Translations under genes and position numbers: made by a program
Notes under the pieces: model-generated
The model's input: only the letters and a program-made list of their open reading frames with translations
What the model was told of the DNA's origin: nothing
The model's database searches: none
NCBI GenBank assembly: GCA_038225855.1
Contig: JBBRQU010000009.1
Location: forward strand, 1-64,000
DNA from: CAHJXF01 sp038225855
Lineage (GTDB): Bacteria; Pseudomonadota; Gammaproteobacteria; Burkholderiales; Burkholderiaceae_D
Direction: 5' to 3'
DNA length: 64,000 nucleotides
Shown here: positions 35,534 through 44,313 of the stretch, in pieces
Numbering within the stretch: position 1 is the stretch's first letter
Layout: each line of letters starts with the position of its first letter

Positions 35534-36697
35534 TCAGTCGCCTTCGATAGCCCGCTTCAAATTCCCCAGCATCGGTAACAGAATCGCTTCCCCCAACCGC
35601 TTGCTGCGCTCACCATTCCAGCCCACCCTTTCATCGGGCGCATCCGCGTTGTCCTTGAACGGCATCTCGAGTGTGAGCGACAGGCATCCGAAACGATGCC
35701 CGACCCATTTTGACGCGAGCTTCAAGGCATCGCTCGAATACTTGTTCGCCGAATAGCCGAAGCGGTCCTGAAAGTCCGGGCTCGCGTTCTTGAACGCGGC
35801 GATGAATGCGGCCTGCTCGTTTTTCTGCCGCTCGCTGAAATCGGGCAGCATCTCGCTGCCGGCGACGAACACGTGGGGCAAGGCTTCGTCGCCATGCGCG
35901 TCGATGAACAGATCGACGCCGGTCTCTTCCATGCGCTCACGCACGAGAAAGACTTCGGGACTCTCGTCCATCGAAGGATTCAGCCATTCGCGGTTCAGGT
36001 TCGCTCCGGTGGCGCTGGTGCGCAGGTTGCCGCGCACGCTGCCGTCGGGATTCATGTTCGGCACGATGTGAAAATCGGCGATGGCGAGCGCCGCGCGCGC
36101 GACCGGATCGCTTTGGTCGATCAAGCGCTCCACGAGTCCTTCGACGAACCATTCGGCCATCGTCTCGCCGGGGTGCTGGCGCGCGATGATCCAGACCTGC
36201 TTTCTGACGGTGCGCGCATCGACGCGTGGGCCTTCGCCGATCTCCAGGCAATCGATGTCGCGACCTTCGATCGTTTGTCCAAGACCGATCACGCGAGCGC
36301 GCGGCGAAGCCTCTGCGCGTCCCAATAGCGCGAGGTGACGCTCCCAGCCGTAAGGTTCGAAATAGGCGAGATAAACGCTATCGCGCTCGGGCGTCAATTC
36401 GACCGTCATCACGCCATCACGATAAGTCGTCGGAACGCGAAACCAGTGCGCGCGGTCGTACGACGCGACGGCGCGATAGCCTTCCCACCCGGCCACATAG
36501 GTGCATTGCCCGGCATTGAGAAATCGAATCACACAAGACCGATCGCGCGCGCCCTGCAAACGAAAATGAAACCATTGCGTGAAGTCCTGGTGACTATCGC
36601 GCCGGATGCGCAGGTCGATGCGCTCGTCCTGGTCGTCTGTGGCAAGCGATGCGATCTCGATCGCGCCCGAATCGAAGTTGCTGCTGATGCGAATCAT
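35534..36697 (-). CDS. M14 family zinc carboxypeptidase (cytosolic type)
   Basis: This 387-residue protein has an N-terminal beta-rich domain (to about 130) and an M14 catalytic domain. Zinc ligands are H175 and E178 in IIARQHPGETMAEWFVEGLV and the His of LFIDAHGDEALPHVFVAG; the catalytic Glu is probably in LSLTLEMPFKDNADAP. The substrate-binding NMNPDGSVRGNLRTSATGAN is present. This matches bacterial cytosolic carboxypeptidase/AGBL-like M14 proteins that cleave C-terminal residues, often glutamate. There is no signal peptide. The ATG at 36697 is preferred over a far upstream one at 36805 that would overlap the divergent promoter. Confidence 0.88.
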   Translation of the reverse strand: MIRISSNFDSGAIEIASLATDDQDERIDLRIRRDSHQDFTQWFHFRLQGARDRSCVIRFLNAGQCTYVAGWEGYRAVASYDRAHWFRVPTTYRDGVMTVELTPERDSVYLAYFEPYGWERHLALLGRAEASPRARVIGLGQTIEGRDIDCLEIGEGPRVDARTVRKQVWIIARQHPGETMAEWFVEGLVERLIDQSDPVARAALAIADFHIVPNMNPDGSVRGNLRTSATGANLNREWLNPSMDESPEVFLVRERMEETGVDLFIDAHGDEALPHVFVAGSEMLPDFSERQKNEQAAFIAAFKNASPDFQDRFGYSANKYSSDALKLASKWVGHRFGCLSLTLEMPFKDNADAPDERVGWNGERSKRLGEAILLPMLGNLKRAIEGD

Positions 36698-36819
36698 GTT
36701 TGATCGGTGATGGCCGCGTGAATGAAGCCGGCACGATAACGAGAGAACCCGTGCCTGGCAAACGAGAAGCGCTCGATAGTCGCCGATATAATCGAGTCGC
36801 ATCAAACATTCTCGATTCC

Positions 36820-38013
36820 ATGATCACGAGCCGTCTGCCACAGGTAGGCACCACGATATTCACCGTCATGTCGGCATTGGCGGCCCGGCACAACGCCGTC
36901 AATCTCGGTCAGGGATTTCCCGATTTCGATTGCGATCCGGCGCTGGTCGATGCCGTCACGCGCGCGATGCAGGCGGGCCACAATCAATATCCGCCGATGG
37001 CGGGTTGGCCTCGATTGCGCGAAGCGATTGCAGACAAGATCGCGGCGATTTATGGTCATCGATACGATCCCGATACCGAAATCACCGTGACCGCGGGCGC
37101 GACGCAAGCCTTATTGACTGCAATTGTCGCGTTGATTCATCCCGGCGATGAAGCGATCGTGATCGAACCGGCGTATGACAGTTATGTGCCGGCGATTCTT
37201 CTGGCGGGCGGACGACCGCGAATTGTCCAGATGCGCGCGCCCCACGAATCGCAGGCGCGATTCACGATTCCCTGGGACGAGGTGCGCGATGCCGTGACGT
37301 CCAGGACCCGATTGATTCTCGTCAATTCGCCGCACAACCCCACCGGCATGACGATGCATGAAGGCGATCTGCGCGCGCTCGAAGACATCGTCGCGCACCA
37401 CGCGCTTTACGTTCTTTCCGACGAAGTCTATGAACACATGGTCTTCGACGGCCGACGGCACGAAAGCGTCTCGCGCTATCCGGCTCTCGCACAACGAAGC
37501 ATTGTCGTTTCGAGTTTCGGAAAGACTTTCCACGTGACCGGCTGGAAAGTCGGATATGCGGCCGCGCCGCGCGCATTGAGCGAGGAATTCCGCAAGGTTC
37601 ACCAGTTCAATGTCTTCACGGTCAATACGCCGATGCAGGCGGCGATCGCCGAATATCTTCATGATTCGTCCCCGTATCTCCAACTCCCTGCGTTCTATCA
37701 GGCCAAACGTGATTTCTTCAGGGAGGGTCTTGCCGGCACGCGTTTCAAACTGCTGCCCGCGGAGGGGACTTATTTCCAGACCGTCGATTCCAGCGCGGTC
37801 CGCAATGACCTGTCTGAATCGGACTTCTGCCGGTGGCTCACGTCGGAGATCGGAGTTGCCGCGATTCCGCTGTCCGCATTTCATGAATCACCGCGCGAAT
37901 CACGGCGGGAATCGCTGCACGGATCCTCACCCGATGCGCGGCTCATCCGTTTCTGCTTTGGAAAGAAAGAAGAAACACTGGCACGCGCGCTCGATCGATT
38001 GGCGGCAATATAA
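36820..38013 (+). CDS. PLP-dependent aminotransferase, class I (methionine aminotransferase-like)
   Basis: This 397-residue fold-type I aminotransferase has the N-terminal NLGQGFPDFDCDPALVDAVT, NSPHNPTGMTMHEGDLRALE, the Asp/Tyr segment YVLSDEVYEHMVFDG and the PLP lysine in VVSSFGKTFHVTGWKVGYAA. It resembles YbdL/MtnE-type methionine or kynurenine aminotransferases; the exact donor is unknown. The ATG at 36820 begins the conserved core ITSRLPQVGTTIFTVMSALA. A TATAAT lies at 36787-36792 without a good -35. The gene is divergent from the M14 gene. Confidence 0.9.
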   Translation: MITSRLPQVGTTIFTVMSALAARHNAVNLGQGFPDFDCDPALVDAVTRAMQAGHNQYPPMAGWPRLREAIADKIAAIYGHRYDPDTEITVTAGATQALLTAIVALIHPGDEAIVIEPAYDSYVPAILLAGGRPRIVQMRAPHESQARFTIPWDEVRDAVTSRTRLILVNSPHNPTGMTMHEGDLRALEDIVAHHALYVLSDEVYEHMVFDGRRHESVSRYPALAQRSIVVSSFGKTFHVTGWKVGYAAAPRALSEEFRKVHQFNVFTVNTPMQAAIAEYLHDSSPYLQLPAFYQAKRDFFREGLAGTRFKLLPAEGTYFQTVDSSAVRNDLSESDFCRWLTSEIGVAAIPLSAFHESPRESRRESLHGSSPDARLIRFCFGKKEETLARALDRLAAI

Positions 38014-38062
38014 AAACCCCGCTGTGCCACACAACCCTTGATGGGCGTCATTTGGCGGATAT

Positions 38063-38090
38063 TTGCCATCTCTTCAATGCGAGATATAAT
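38063..38090 (+). promoter_or_regulatory. sigma-70 promoter of the H-NS-like gene
   Basis: TTGCCA (38063-38068) and TATAAT (38085-38090) are separated by 16 bases, a near-consensus sigma-70 pair. Transcription would begin near 38097, about 26 bases before the start codon, and a GAGGTGA ribosome site (38114-38120) follows. It is the cleanest promoter in the window and suggests strong expression. Confidence 0.75.
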
Positions 38091-38122
38091 GCAAGCTCGG
38101 AATCTCACAATGCGAGGTGATT

Positions 38123-38410
38123 ATGGCGTCATATAAGGATTTGCAGTCGCAGATCGAGAAGCTGCAAAAGCAGGCCGACCAGGCGCGTGATAAGGAAGTC
38201 GCCACTGTCGTGACCCAGATTCGCGGCATGATGAGCGACTATGGAATATCAGCGTCTGATCTCGGCATTTCGGCGCGCCGCAAACGCAAGTCCAGCGGAA
38301 CAGTGGCTCCGAAATACCAGAATCCGCAAACCGGTGAAACCTGGACCGGGCGCGGCCGCGCCCCGAAGTGGATCGACGGTAAGGACCGCACCAAGTATGC
38401 AATCAAATAA
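38123..38410 (+). CDS. H-NS family histone-like DNA-binding protein
   Basis: This 95-residue nucleoid protein has an N-terminal coiled-coil oligomerisation part (MASYKDLQSQIEKLQKQADQ) and the C-terminal H-NS DNA-binding domain PKYQNPQTGETWTGRGRAPK followed by WI, the AT-hook-like core. Such proteins coat AT-rich, often foreign, DNA and silence it. ATG 38123 is chosen over GTG 38117, which lies inside the ribosome site. A near-consensus promoter precedes it and a rho-independent terminator follows, so it is a single-gene transcript. Confidence 0.93.
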   Translation: MASYKDLQSQIEKLQKQADQARDKEVATVVTQIRGMMSDYGISASDLGISARRKRKSSGTVAPKYQNPQTGETWTGRGRAPKWIDGKDRTKYAIK

Positions 38411-38475
38411 CGCGCGCTTTTTGGCGCCATACCTGAGCGATCGGCATGTGAATCGCGGCATTTGAATCAGGTATG

Positions 38476-38512
38476 AAAAAGGGCCGACTCTGTGAGGAGC
38501 CGGCCCTTTTTT
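38476..38512 (+). terminator. rho-independent terminator after the H-NS-like gene
   Basis: GGGCCGACTC and GAGCCGGCCC pair with one mismatch around a short loop (TGTGAG), preceded by AAAAA and followed by TTTTTT. The symmetrical A and T tracts allow it to work in both directions, serving the convergent CoA-transferase genes too. Confidence 0.9.
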
Positions 38513-38529
38513 GTTGGCAGAATCGCTTC

Positions 38530-39183
38530 TCAGTGAATGCCCGAGAAATCGATCGGCGCACCGGTCTTGGCCGCCACTTCCTCTTGCCTCACGCCGTCGG
38601 CGAGTTCGAGCATTCTCAATCCGCCGCCGGCGACTTCGATCACCCCCAGATCGGTAATGATGAGATTGACGACGCCGACGCCGGTCAATGGCAGCGTGCA
38701 TTCGGGCAGAATCTTCAGGTCTTCGCCACCGTCCTTTCTCTTGGCGGTGTGCTCCATCAATACGATCACCCGCTTGACGCCGGCGACCAGGTCCATGGCA
38801 CCTCCCATTCCCTTGACCATCTTGCCGGGAATCATCCAGTTCGCGAGATCACCGCTTTTACTGACCTGCATCGCGCCCAGGATCGCGAGATTGATCTTGC
38901 CGCCGCGAATCATTCCGAATGAATCAGCCGACGAAAAAATCGAGGAGCCGGGCAAGGTCGTGACGGTCTGCTTTCCCGCATTGATCAAATCGGGATCGAC
39001 TTCTTCCTCGGTCGGGAACGGCCCGATGCCAAGCAAGCCATTCTCCGATTGCAGCCACACTTCGATTCCCTGCGGAACGTGATTGGCAACCAGCGTCGGC
39101 AAACCGATGCCGAGATTCACATAAAAGCCGTCGCGCAATTCCCGGGCCGCGCGCGCGGCCATTTGATTTCTGTCCCAAGCCAT
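38530..39183 (-). CDS. scoB: 3-oxoacid CoA-transferase subunit B
   Basis: This 217-residue beta subunit of a family I CoA-transferase moves CoA between succinyl-CoA and acetoacetate (or 3-oxoadipate). The catalytic Glu is E47 in EVWLQSENGLLGIGPFP, and GLPTLVANHVPQGIE matches the family. GGAMDLVAGVKRVIVLMEHT and DLGVIEVAGGGLRMLELADG are typical of ScoB/AtoA proteins. It lies 10 bases downstream of subunit A. With the dehydrogenase and thioesterase upstream, ketone-body or polyhydroxybutyrate breakdown is likelier than aromatic degradation, by context only. Confidence 0.92.
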   Translation of the reverse strand: MAWDRNQMAARAARELRDGFYVNLGIGLPTLVANHVPQGIEVWLQSENGLLGIGPFPTEEEVDPDLINAGKQTVTTLPGSSIFSSADSFGMIRGGKINLAILGAMQVSKSGDLANWMIPGKMVKGMGGAMDLVAGVKRVIVLMEHTAKRKDGGEDLKILPECTLPLTGVGVVNLIITDLGVIEVAGGGLRMLELADGVRQEEVAAKTGAPIDFSGIH

Positions 39184-39193
39184 TTGCTATCCT

Positions 39194-39892
39194 TCAGTGA
39201 GGCCGCGTGGTGCGTTGCTCGATGCGCTTTTCGGGTGTCGCATTGACGACGATGCGATGCACGAAGATGCCGGGCGTGTGAATGTCGTCCGGATCGAGGT
39301 CGCCGGTTTCGACCAGCTCCTCGACCTCGGCCACCGTGATCTTTCCCGCAGCGGCGACATTCGGATTGAAATTGCGCGCGGTGCGGCGATAGATCAGATT
39401 GCCCGACTTGTCGGCCTTCCAGGCTTTCACGAGAGACACGTCGGCGACCAGCGACTTTTCCATCACGTAATTCTCGCCATCGAATTCGCGAATCTCCTTC
39501 CCAACGGCTACCAGTGTCCCATAGCCGGTCTTGGTGAAAAAAGCCGGAATACCCGCACCTCCCGCGCGCAGTTTCTCGGCAAGCGTGCCTTGCGGCGTGA
39601 ATTCGAGCTCGAGTTCGCCCGCGAGATATTGGCGCTCGAATTCCTTGTTCTCGCCGACATAAGACGCGATCATTTTCTTGACCTGACGCGTCGTCAGCAA
39701 TTGGCCGAGACCGAAGCCATCGACGCCCGCATTGTTCGAGATCGCGGTGAGATTCTTGACTCCCGAGTCGCGCAGCGCCGCGATCAGCGCCTCGGGAATT
39801 CCGCAAAGTCCGAAGCCGCCGACCGCGAAAGTCTGGCCGTCCTTGACGATATCGGCAAGCGCGACGGCTGCCGACGGATAAACCTTGTTCAT
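39194..39892 (-). CDS. scoA: 3-oxoacid CoA-transferase subunit A
   Basis: This 232-residue alpha subunit has the CoA-transferase signature GQTFAVGGFGLCGIPEALIA, then LTAISNNAGVDGFGLGQLLT and PQGTLAEKLRAGGAGIPAFF. It works as a heteromer with subunit B 10 bases downstream. It follows a thioesterase gene on the same strand after a 58-base gap. Confidence 0.92.
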   Translation of the reverse strand: MNKVYPSAAVALADIVKDGQTFAVGGFGLCGIPEALIAALRDSGVKNLTAISNNAGVDGFGLGQLLTTRQVKKMIASYVGENKEFERQYLAGELELEFTPQGTLAEKLRAGGAGIPAFFTKTGYGTLVAVGKEIREFDGENYVMEKSLVADVSLVKAWKADKSGNLIYRRTARNFNPNVAAAGKITVAEVEELVETGDLDPDDIHTPGIFVHRIVVNATPEKRIEQRTTRPH

Positions 39893-39950
39893 TCAAATCC
39901 TCATTATCGAATGTCGTGTATCGAATCGTCTGAAGCATACAAACCGTGAT

Positions 39951-40349
39951 TCATTCGCGCCCCAGTGCGGCTCGCAATGCGTCCGGCCAGGGCGCCGATT
40001 TTCCGCTCGCGTAATCCATCCACACCAGCACGTTCTTGCCCTTGGCATAAAGAAGCGGGGTGGCTTCGTCGCCTTCGATGGTCACGTCCAGATCCATGCT
40101 GGAGCGCCCGACGCGCGTTACCGTCTGCGTGATCAGCGCGTCGCAGGGATAGTTCATCGGCTTCAGGAAATCGCACGATGCGAATGCGAGAATCGGCCCT
40201 TCATTACCGAGCCGCAAAATCAGGTCGTTCTCGCGGAACCACGAAATGCGCGCTTCTTCCATCAGACGAAAGTAAAGCGTGTTGTTCAAGTGATTCATCG
40301 CGTCGAGGTCGCCCCAACGCAAGGGCACGACCTTTCGATAGACGCGCAT
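39951..40349 (-). CDS. hotdog-fold acyl-CoA thioesterase (4HBT family)
   Basis: This 132-residue single hotdog domain is of the 4-hydroxybenzoyl-CoA/YbgC thioesterase family. The N-terminal active-site segment LRWGDLDAMNHLNNTLYFRL contains the conserved Asp and the family helix; MDLDVTIEGDEATPLLYAKG follows. The acyl-CoA substrate is unknown. The start at 40349 gives the full domain. It lies between the dehydrogenase and the CoA-transferase subunits on one strand, consistent with a small acyl-CoA operon. Confidence 0.85.
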   Translation of the reverse strand: MRVYRKVVPLRWGDLDAMNHLNNTLYFRLMEEARISWFRENDLILRLGNEGPILAFASCDFLKPMNYPCDALITQTVTRVGRSSMDLDVTIEGDEATPLLYAKGKNVLVWMDYASGKSAPWPDALRAALGRE

Positions 40350-40369
40350 GGAGTTCGCGGTTTGAATCG

Positions 40370-41161
40370 TCAGAGGGCCGAGTGCCCGTCGTCGGCCGTG
40401 ATGATCGACCCGTTGATGAAGCGCGATTCGTCGGCCGCGAGGATCAGCAGCAGGCCATCGAGATCGGAGGGATCGCCGACCCGGCGACGCGGCAGCATCG
40501 CGACCAGCTTCTGCCCGGCCTCGCTGTCGAACTGCGCTTCGTTGATCTCGGTGCGGATATAGCCCGGGCAGATCGCATTGACGTTGATGCCGTAACGTCC
40601 CCACTCGACCGCCATCGATTTCGTCATGTGCACGACCGCGGCCTTGCTCATGCAATAGACGCCGATCTGCGGCAACACGCGCAGACCCGCGACCGACGCG
40701 ATGTTGATGATGCGCGCCGGCTTCTCGGGCACGCCGTTTTTCTCGTTCCCCTTGGCGCGCGCGATCATGCGCTTGGCGACTTCCTGCGCGACGAAAAAGG
40801 CGCCCTCGGTGTTGGTGCGAAATACGAAGTCATAGTCCTCGGGCTCGACATCGATCAGGCGCTGCGTGCGCCCGACGCCCGAGTTGTTGACGAGGATGTC
40901 GATCGGCCCCGCTTCGGTTTCGGCGTGCGCGACCGCGGCCTTGATGCTGGCATGATCGGTCACGTCGAGGAAGACCACGTGCGTATCGCCGCCCTCGGCC
41001 TCGATCTCGGCGCGCAATTCCTTCAGGCGTTCCATGCGCCGTGCGGCGAGAACCACCTTCGCGCCGGCCTTCGACAGCACGCGTGCGAAGCGCGCGCCCA
41101 AGCCGCTCGACGCGCCTGTCACGAGCGCGATCTTGCCTTCGAGATTGACTTCGATACCCAT
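40370..41161 (-). CDS. short-chain dehydrogenase/reductase
   Basis: This 263-residue classical SDR has the cofactor motif ALVTGASSGLGARFARVLSK, the structural ILVNNSGVGRT, the catalytic Ser region INIASVAGLRV and YCMSK (Tyr and Lys), and the C-terminal GSIITADDGHSAL. The Arg after the Gly-rich loop (LAARRMERL) suggests NADP. It resembles 3-oxoacyl or acetoacetyl-CoA reductases. The ATG at 41161 starts the canonical N-terminus MGIEVNLEGK; an upstream ATG would add 28 residues. Confidence 0.9.
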   Translation of the reverse strand: MGIEVNLEGKIALVTGASSGLGARFARVLSKAGAKVVLAARRMERLKELRAEIEAEGGDTHVVFLDVTDHASIKAAVAHAETEAGPIDILVNNSGVGRTQRLIDVEPEDYDFVFRTNTEGAFFVAQEVAKRMIARAKGNEKNGVPEKPARIINIASVAGLRVLPQIGVYCMSKAAVVHMTKSMAVEWGRYGINVNAICPGYIRTEINEAQFDSEAGQKLVAMLPRRRVGDPSDLDGLLLILAADESRFINGSIITADDGHSAL

Positions 41162-41304
41162 CTGGTCGATTCCTGTTCGATTGTGGCGAGGCCTTGATAA
41201 GAGCCATCGCGTGTGCGGTGAATTTGCCGCATCGAAGATTCTCACCGAGAATCACGCCATCATTCGCAAGCCAAACGGCGAAACCGAGTCTATCAGGAAC
41301 AACC

Positions 41305-42987
41305 ATGGATCAAAGTCGGGAACAGGGTCTGGTCGAACAATACGGACCGCGCGAGGCGATGGAGTACGACGTCGTGATCGTGGGCGCGGGGCCGGCGGGT
41401 CTGTCTGCCGCAATCCGGCTGAAGCAACTCGCGCAGGAGAAAGGCCGGGACCTCGGGGTCTGCGTGCTCGAGAAGGGTTCCGAGGTCGGCGCGCACATCC
41501 TCTCGGGTGCGGTGATGGACCCGCGCGCGATCAGCGAACTGTTTCCCGACTGGAAAGAGAAAGGCGCGCCGCTCGACGTGCCGGTCAGCGAAGATCGCTT
41601 CCTGTTTCTGTCCGAGACGAAGGCGACGCGCACACCGAATTGGATGCTGCCGGCGTGCTTTCAGAATCACGGCAACTACATCGTCAGTCTCGGCAACGTG
41701 GTGCGCTGGCTGGGTCAACAGGCCGAGACGCTCGGCGTCGAGATCTTCCCGGGATTTCCCGCAGCGCAAGTGCTGTACGACGACGCTGGTGCGGTGCGCG
41801 GCGTCGTCACCGGCGACATGGGCATAGCCAAGGACGGCGAGCCCACCGGAGACTTTCAACTCGGCATGGAGCTGCACGGGAAGTACACGCTGTTCGCCGA
41901 AGGCTCGCGCGGCAATCTGGGCAAGCTCCTGATCGAGAAGTTCGATCTCGCAAAGAACAGCGACCCGCAGACCTACGGCATCGGCATCAAGGAGCTGTGG
42001 GAGATCGATCCCGCGAAGCATCAGCCCGGTCTCGTCGTGCATACCGCCGGCTGGCCGCTCGACACCGAAACTTATGGCGGGTCGTTTCTCTATCACCTCG
42101 ACAACAACCAAGTCGCGGTGGGCTTCGTCGTCGGGCTCGGCTACAGCAACCCCTATCTCTCGCCTTTCGAAGAGTTCCAGCGCTACAAGACGCACCCCGC
42201 GATTCGCACTTTCTTCGAAGGCGGCAAGCGCATTTCGTACGGTGCGCGCGCGATCACCGCGGGCGGTCCGGTTTCATTGCCGAAGCTGGTCTTTCCCGGC
42301 GGCGCACTGATCGGCTGCGATGCGGGCTTTCTCAACGCGGCGCGCATCAAGGGAAGTCACGCGGCGATCAAGAGCGGCATGCTGGCCGCCGATGCCGCCT
42401 TTCATGCGGTGACCGCCGGGCGCAAGCAGGATGAACTGACCGCGTATCCCTCCGCGTATCGCGAGTCATGGCTTCATGACGAATTGCATAAGACGCGGAA
42501 CTTCAAGCAGTGGATGTCGAAGGGACTTTATCTCGGCACGCTGATGGTGGGCTTCGAGCAGAAGGTGCTCGGCGGCAATGTGCCGTGGACGCTGCATCAT
42601 CATCATGCAGACAACGAGACCCTGAAGCCGGCGGCCGAATGCAAACCGATCGCCTATCCCAAACCCGACGGCAAGCTCACCTTCGATCGCCTCTCATCGG
42701 TGTTCGTGTCGAACACCAATCACTCGGAGAATCAGCCGGCCCATCTGACGCTGAAGGATCCGTCGGTGCCGGTCGACATCAACCTCGCAAAGTACGCCGG
42801 GCCCGAGAGCCGCTATTGTCCGGCAGCCGTCTACGAATTCGTCGCGGCCGAAGGGGGCGGTGAGCGGCTCCAGATCAACGCGCAGAACTGCGTCCACTGC
42901 AAGACCTGCGACATCAAGGACCCGACGCAGAACATCGTGTGGGTTACGCCCGAGGGCGGGGGTGGACCGAACTATTCCAACATGTAG
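41305..42987 (+). CDS. electron transfer flavoprotein-ubiquinone oxidoreductase
   Basis: This 560-residue monotopic membrane enzyme passes electrons from ETF (fatty acid and amino acid oxidation) to ubiquinone. It shows the FAD fold YDVVIVGAGPAGLSAAIRLK, KLLIEKFDLAKNSDPQTYGI, GALIGCDAGFLNAARIKGSH and the C-terminal 4Fe-4S ligands in INAQNCVHCKTCDIKDPTQN. It is complete against the family length. The ATG at 41305 opens the leader MDQSREQGLVEQYGPREAME. ETF genes themselves are not in the window. A long hairpin follows its stop. Confidence 0.95.
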   Translation: MDQSREQGLVEQYGPREAMEYDVVIVGAGPAGLSAAIRLKQLAQEKGRDLGVCVLEKGSEVGAHILSGAVMDPRAISELFPDWKEKGAPLDVPVSEDRFLFLSETKATRTPNWMLPACFQNHGNYIVSLGNVVRWLGQQAETLGVEIFPGFPAAQVLYDDAGAVRGVVTGDMGIAKDGEPTGDFQLGMELHGKYTLFAEGSRGNLGKLLIEKFDLAKNSDPQTYGIGIKELWEIDPAKHQPGLVVHTAGWPLDTETYGGSFLYHLDNNQVAVGFVVGLGYSNPYLSPFEEFQRYKTHPAIRTFFEGGKRISYGARAITAGGPVSLPKLVFPGGALIGCDAGFLNAARIKGSHAAIKSGMLAADAAFHAVTAGRKQDELTAYPSAYRESWLHDELHKTRNFKQWMSKGLYLGTLMVGFEQKVLGGNVPWTLHHHHADNETLKPAAECKPIAYPKPDGKLTFDRLSSVFVSNTNHSENQPAHLTLKDPSVPVDINLAKYAGPESRYCPAAVYEFVAAEGGGERLQINAQNCVHCKTCDIKDPTQNIVWVTPEGGGGPNYSNM

Positions 42988-43045
42988 GACGCCGCAGCGC
43001 CGGCCGAGGGGCCCCACGCAGCGGGGATCGGCCCCCGTGAAGACG

Positions 43046-43086
43046 GCCTGATTGCAGTCGGGCTCAATGCCCGATTGCAATCAGGC
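43046..43086. terminator. long hairpin after the ETF-QO gene
   Basis: Arms GCCTGATTGCAGTCGGGC (43046-43063) and GCCCGATTGCAATCAGGC (43069-43086) pair over 18 bases with one mismatch around TCAAT. No T tract follows, so it is not a textbook terminator. It could be a factor-dependent or processing hairpin, or a regulator site. It begins 58 bases after the ETF-QO stop and ends 30 bases before the next GTG. Confidence 0.5.
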
Positions 43087-43115
43087 GGACAGCATGACCA
43101 ACTAGCAATATCTCC

Positions 43116-43697
43116 GTGATCCCACTCTGGCTCAAGCTCGCCGACAGCGCGTTCGTCGTGGTGCTGGTCGTCGTCTATGCAAGGACCTGGGGCTGGGCGA
43201 ACTTCCTGTGGTTCTCCGACATCGCGTTGATCCTGTCGGCGCCGGCGCTGTGGTTCGAGAGCCCGCTGCTCGCCAGCATGATGGCGCTCGCCGTGGTGCT
43301 GCCCGATGGCTTGTGGATCGTCAGCTTCGGCTGGCAACTCGTGACGGGCAAACGCTTCATCGGTCTATCCGACTACATGTTCGATGCGACCAAGCCACGC
43401 TGGCTACGCGCGCTGTCGTTGTTCCATCTCTGGTTGCCGCTGCTGCTGTTGTGGACCGTGGCGCAACTCGGCTACGCGCGGCATGCGCTGATCGGCATGA
43501 CGCTGTTGTGCTGGGTCGTGCTGCTGATCTGCTTTTTCTTCACCGATCCCGAAGAAAATATCAACTGGGCGTTCGGTTTCGGGGGAAAGCGGCAGACGCG
43601 GAGGTCGGCAAGCTTGCATTTGCTGCTGACGATGGCAGCGTTTCCGTTGCTCGTTTATTTGCCGACCCACGCATTGTTGACGGCGTTGTTCGGGTGA
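43116..43697 (+). CDS. hypothetical polytopic membrane protein
   Basis: This 193-residue protein has about six membrane segments (for example ADSAFVVVLVVVYARTWGWA, FSDIALILSAPALWFE, HLWLPLLLLWTVAQLGY and MTLLCWVVLLICFFF). It ends with a cytoplasmic loop DPEENINWAFGFGGKRQTRR and a last helix. No family with a known function is recognised. It starts with GTG at 43116 (CTCCGTGATCCC); no ATG exists before the first helix. It follows the ETF-QO gene after the hairpin and converges with the NUDIX gene 9 bases downstream. Confidence 0.7.
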   Translation: MIPLWLKLADSAFVVVLVVVYARTWGWANFLWFSDIALILSAPALWFESPLLASMMALAVVLPDGLWIVSFGWQLVTGKRFIGLSDYMFDATKPRWLRALSLFHLWLPLLLLWTVAQLGYARHALIGMTLLCWVVLLICFFFTDPEENINWAFGFGGKRQTRRSASLHLLLTMAAFPLLVYLPTHALLTALFG

Positions 43698-43706
43698 ACG
43701 CTCGAC

Positions 43707-44279
43707 CTAATAATTGCCGCGACGGCTCCACGTCCCGCTCAGAATCTTCTCCAGCCAGAACGCGCCGATGATGGTCTTCACGTCGGTGATCGCTCCGTCG
43801 CGCACCCAGTCGAGTACTTGAGTCGCCGGGACGGTAAAGACATCGAGGAACTCGCCGTCGTCAAGCTTCCGCTCGCCCGCGGTCAAGCCTTCGGCGAGAT
43901 AGATGTCGATGTGTTCGTTCGAATACGAGATCGCGTTGTTGATCGTCGCGAGCAACGTGACGCGCCCGGCGCTGTAGCCGGTCTCTTCGCGCAACTCGCG
44001 CGCGCAAGTTTCGAGCGGCGGCTCGCCCGCGTCGATCTTGCCTGCGGGAAATTCGATGAAGGCGCGAGCCAGCGGATGACGCCATTGCCGCTCCATCACC
44101 ACCTGCCCGTCATCGAGCAGCGGGATCATCATCACCGCGCCCGGGTGCAGGATGTATTCGCGCTCGGCTTCCTTGCCGTCGGGCAAGCGCACGGTATCGC
44201 GGTTGGCATGCAGGAACACGCCATCGAACACGCGCTCGGACTTGAGCGTGACCTCGGCGAGATGACTATCGTCGCTCAT
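43707..44279 (-). CDS. nudF: NUDIX hydrolase, ADP-ribose pyrophosphatase type
   Basis: This 190-residue NUDIX protein has the box GEPPLETCARELREETGYSA with the metal-binding REEtG residues, an N-terminal domain starting VTLKSERVFDGVFLHANRDT, and FIEFPAGKIDAGE, matching ADP-ribose pyrophosphatases. It probably clears ADP-ribose from NAD turnover. The start at 44279 (MSDDSHL) is preferred to 44324. It follows nuoN by 34 bases and is likely cotranscribed with the complex I operon. Confidence 0.88.
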   Translation of the reverse strand: MSDDSHLAEVTLKSERVFDGVFLHANRDTVRLPDGKEAEREYILHPGAVMMIPLLDDGQVVMERQWRHPLARAFIEFPAGKIDAGEPPLETCARELREETGYSAGRVTLLATINNAISYSNEHIDIYLAEGLTAGERKLDDGEFLDVFTVPATQVLDWVRDGAITDVKTIIGAFWLEKILSGTWSRRGNY

Positions 44280-44313
44280 GACGATCGCTGGTCGACTACG
44301 CGTCGACGGGGCG

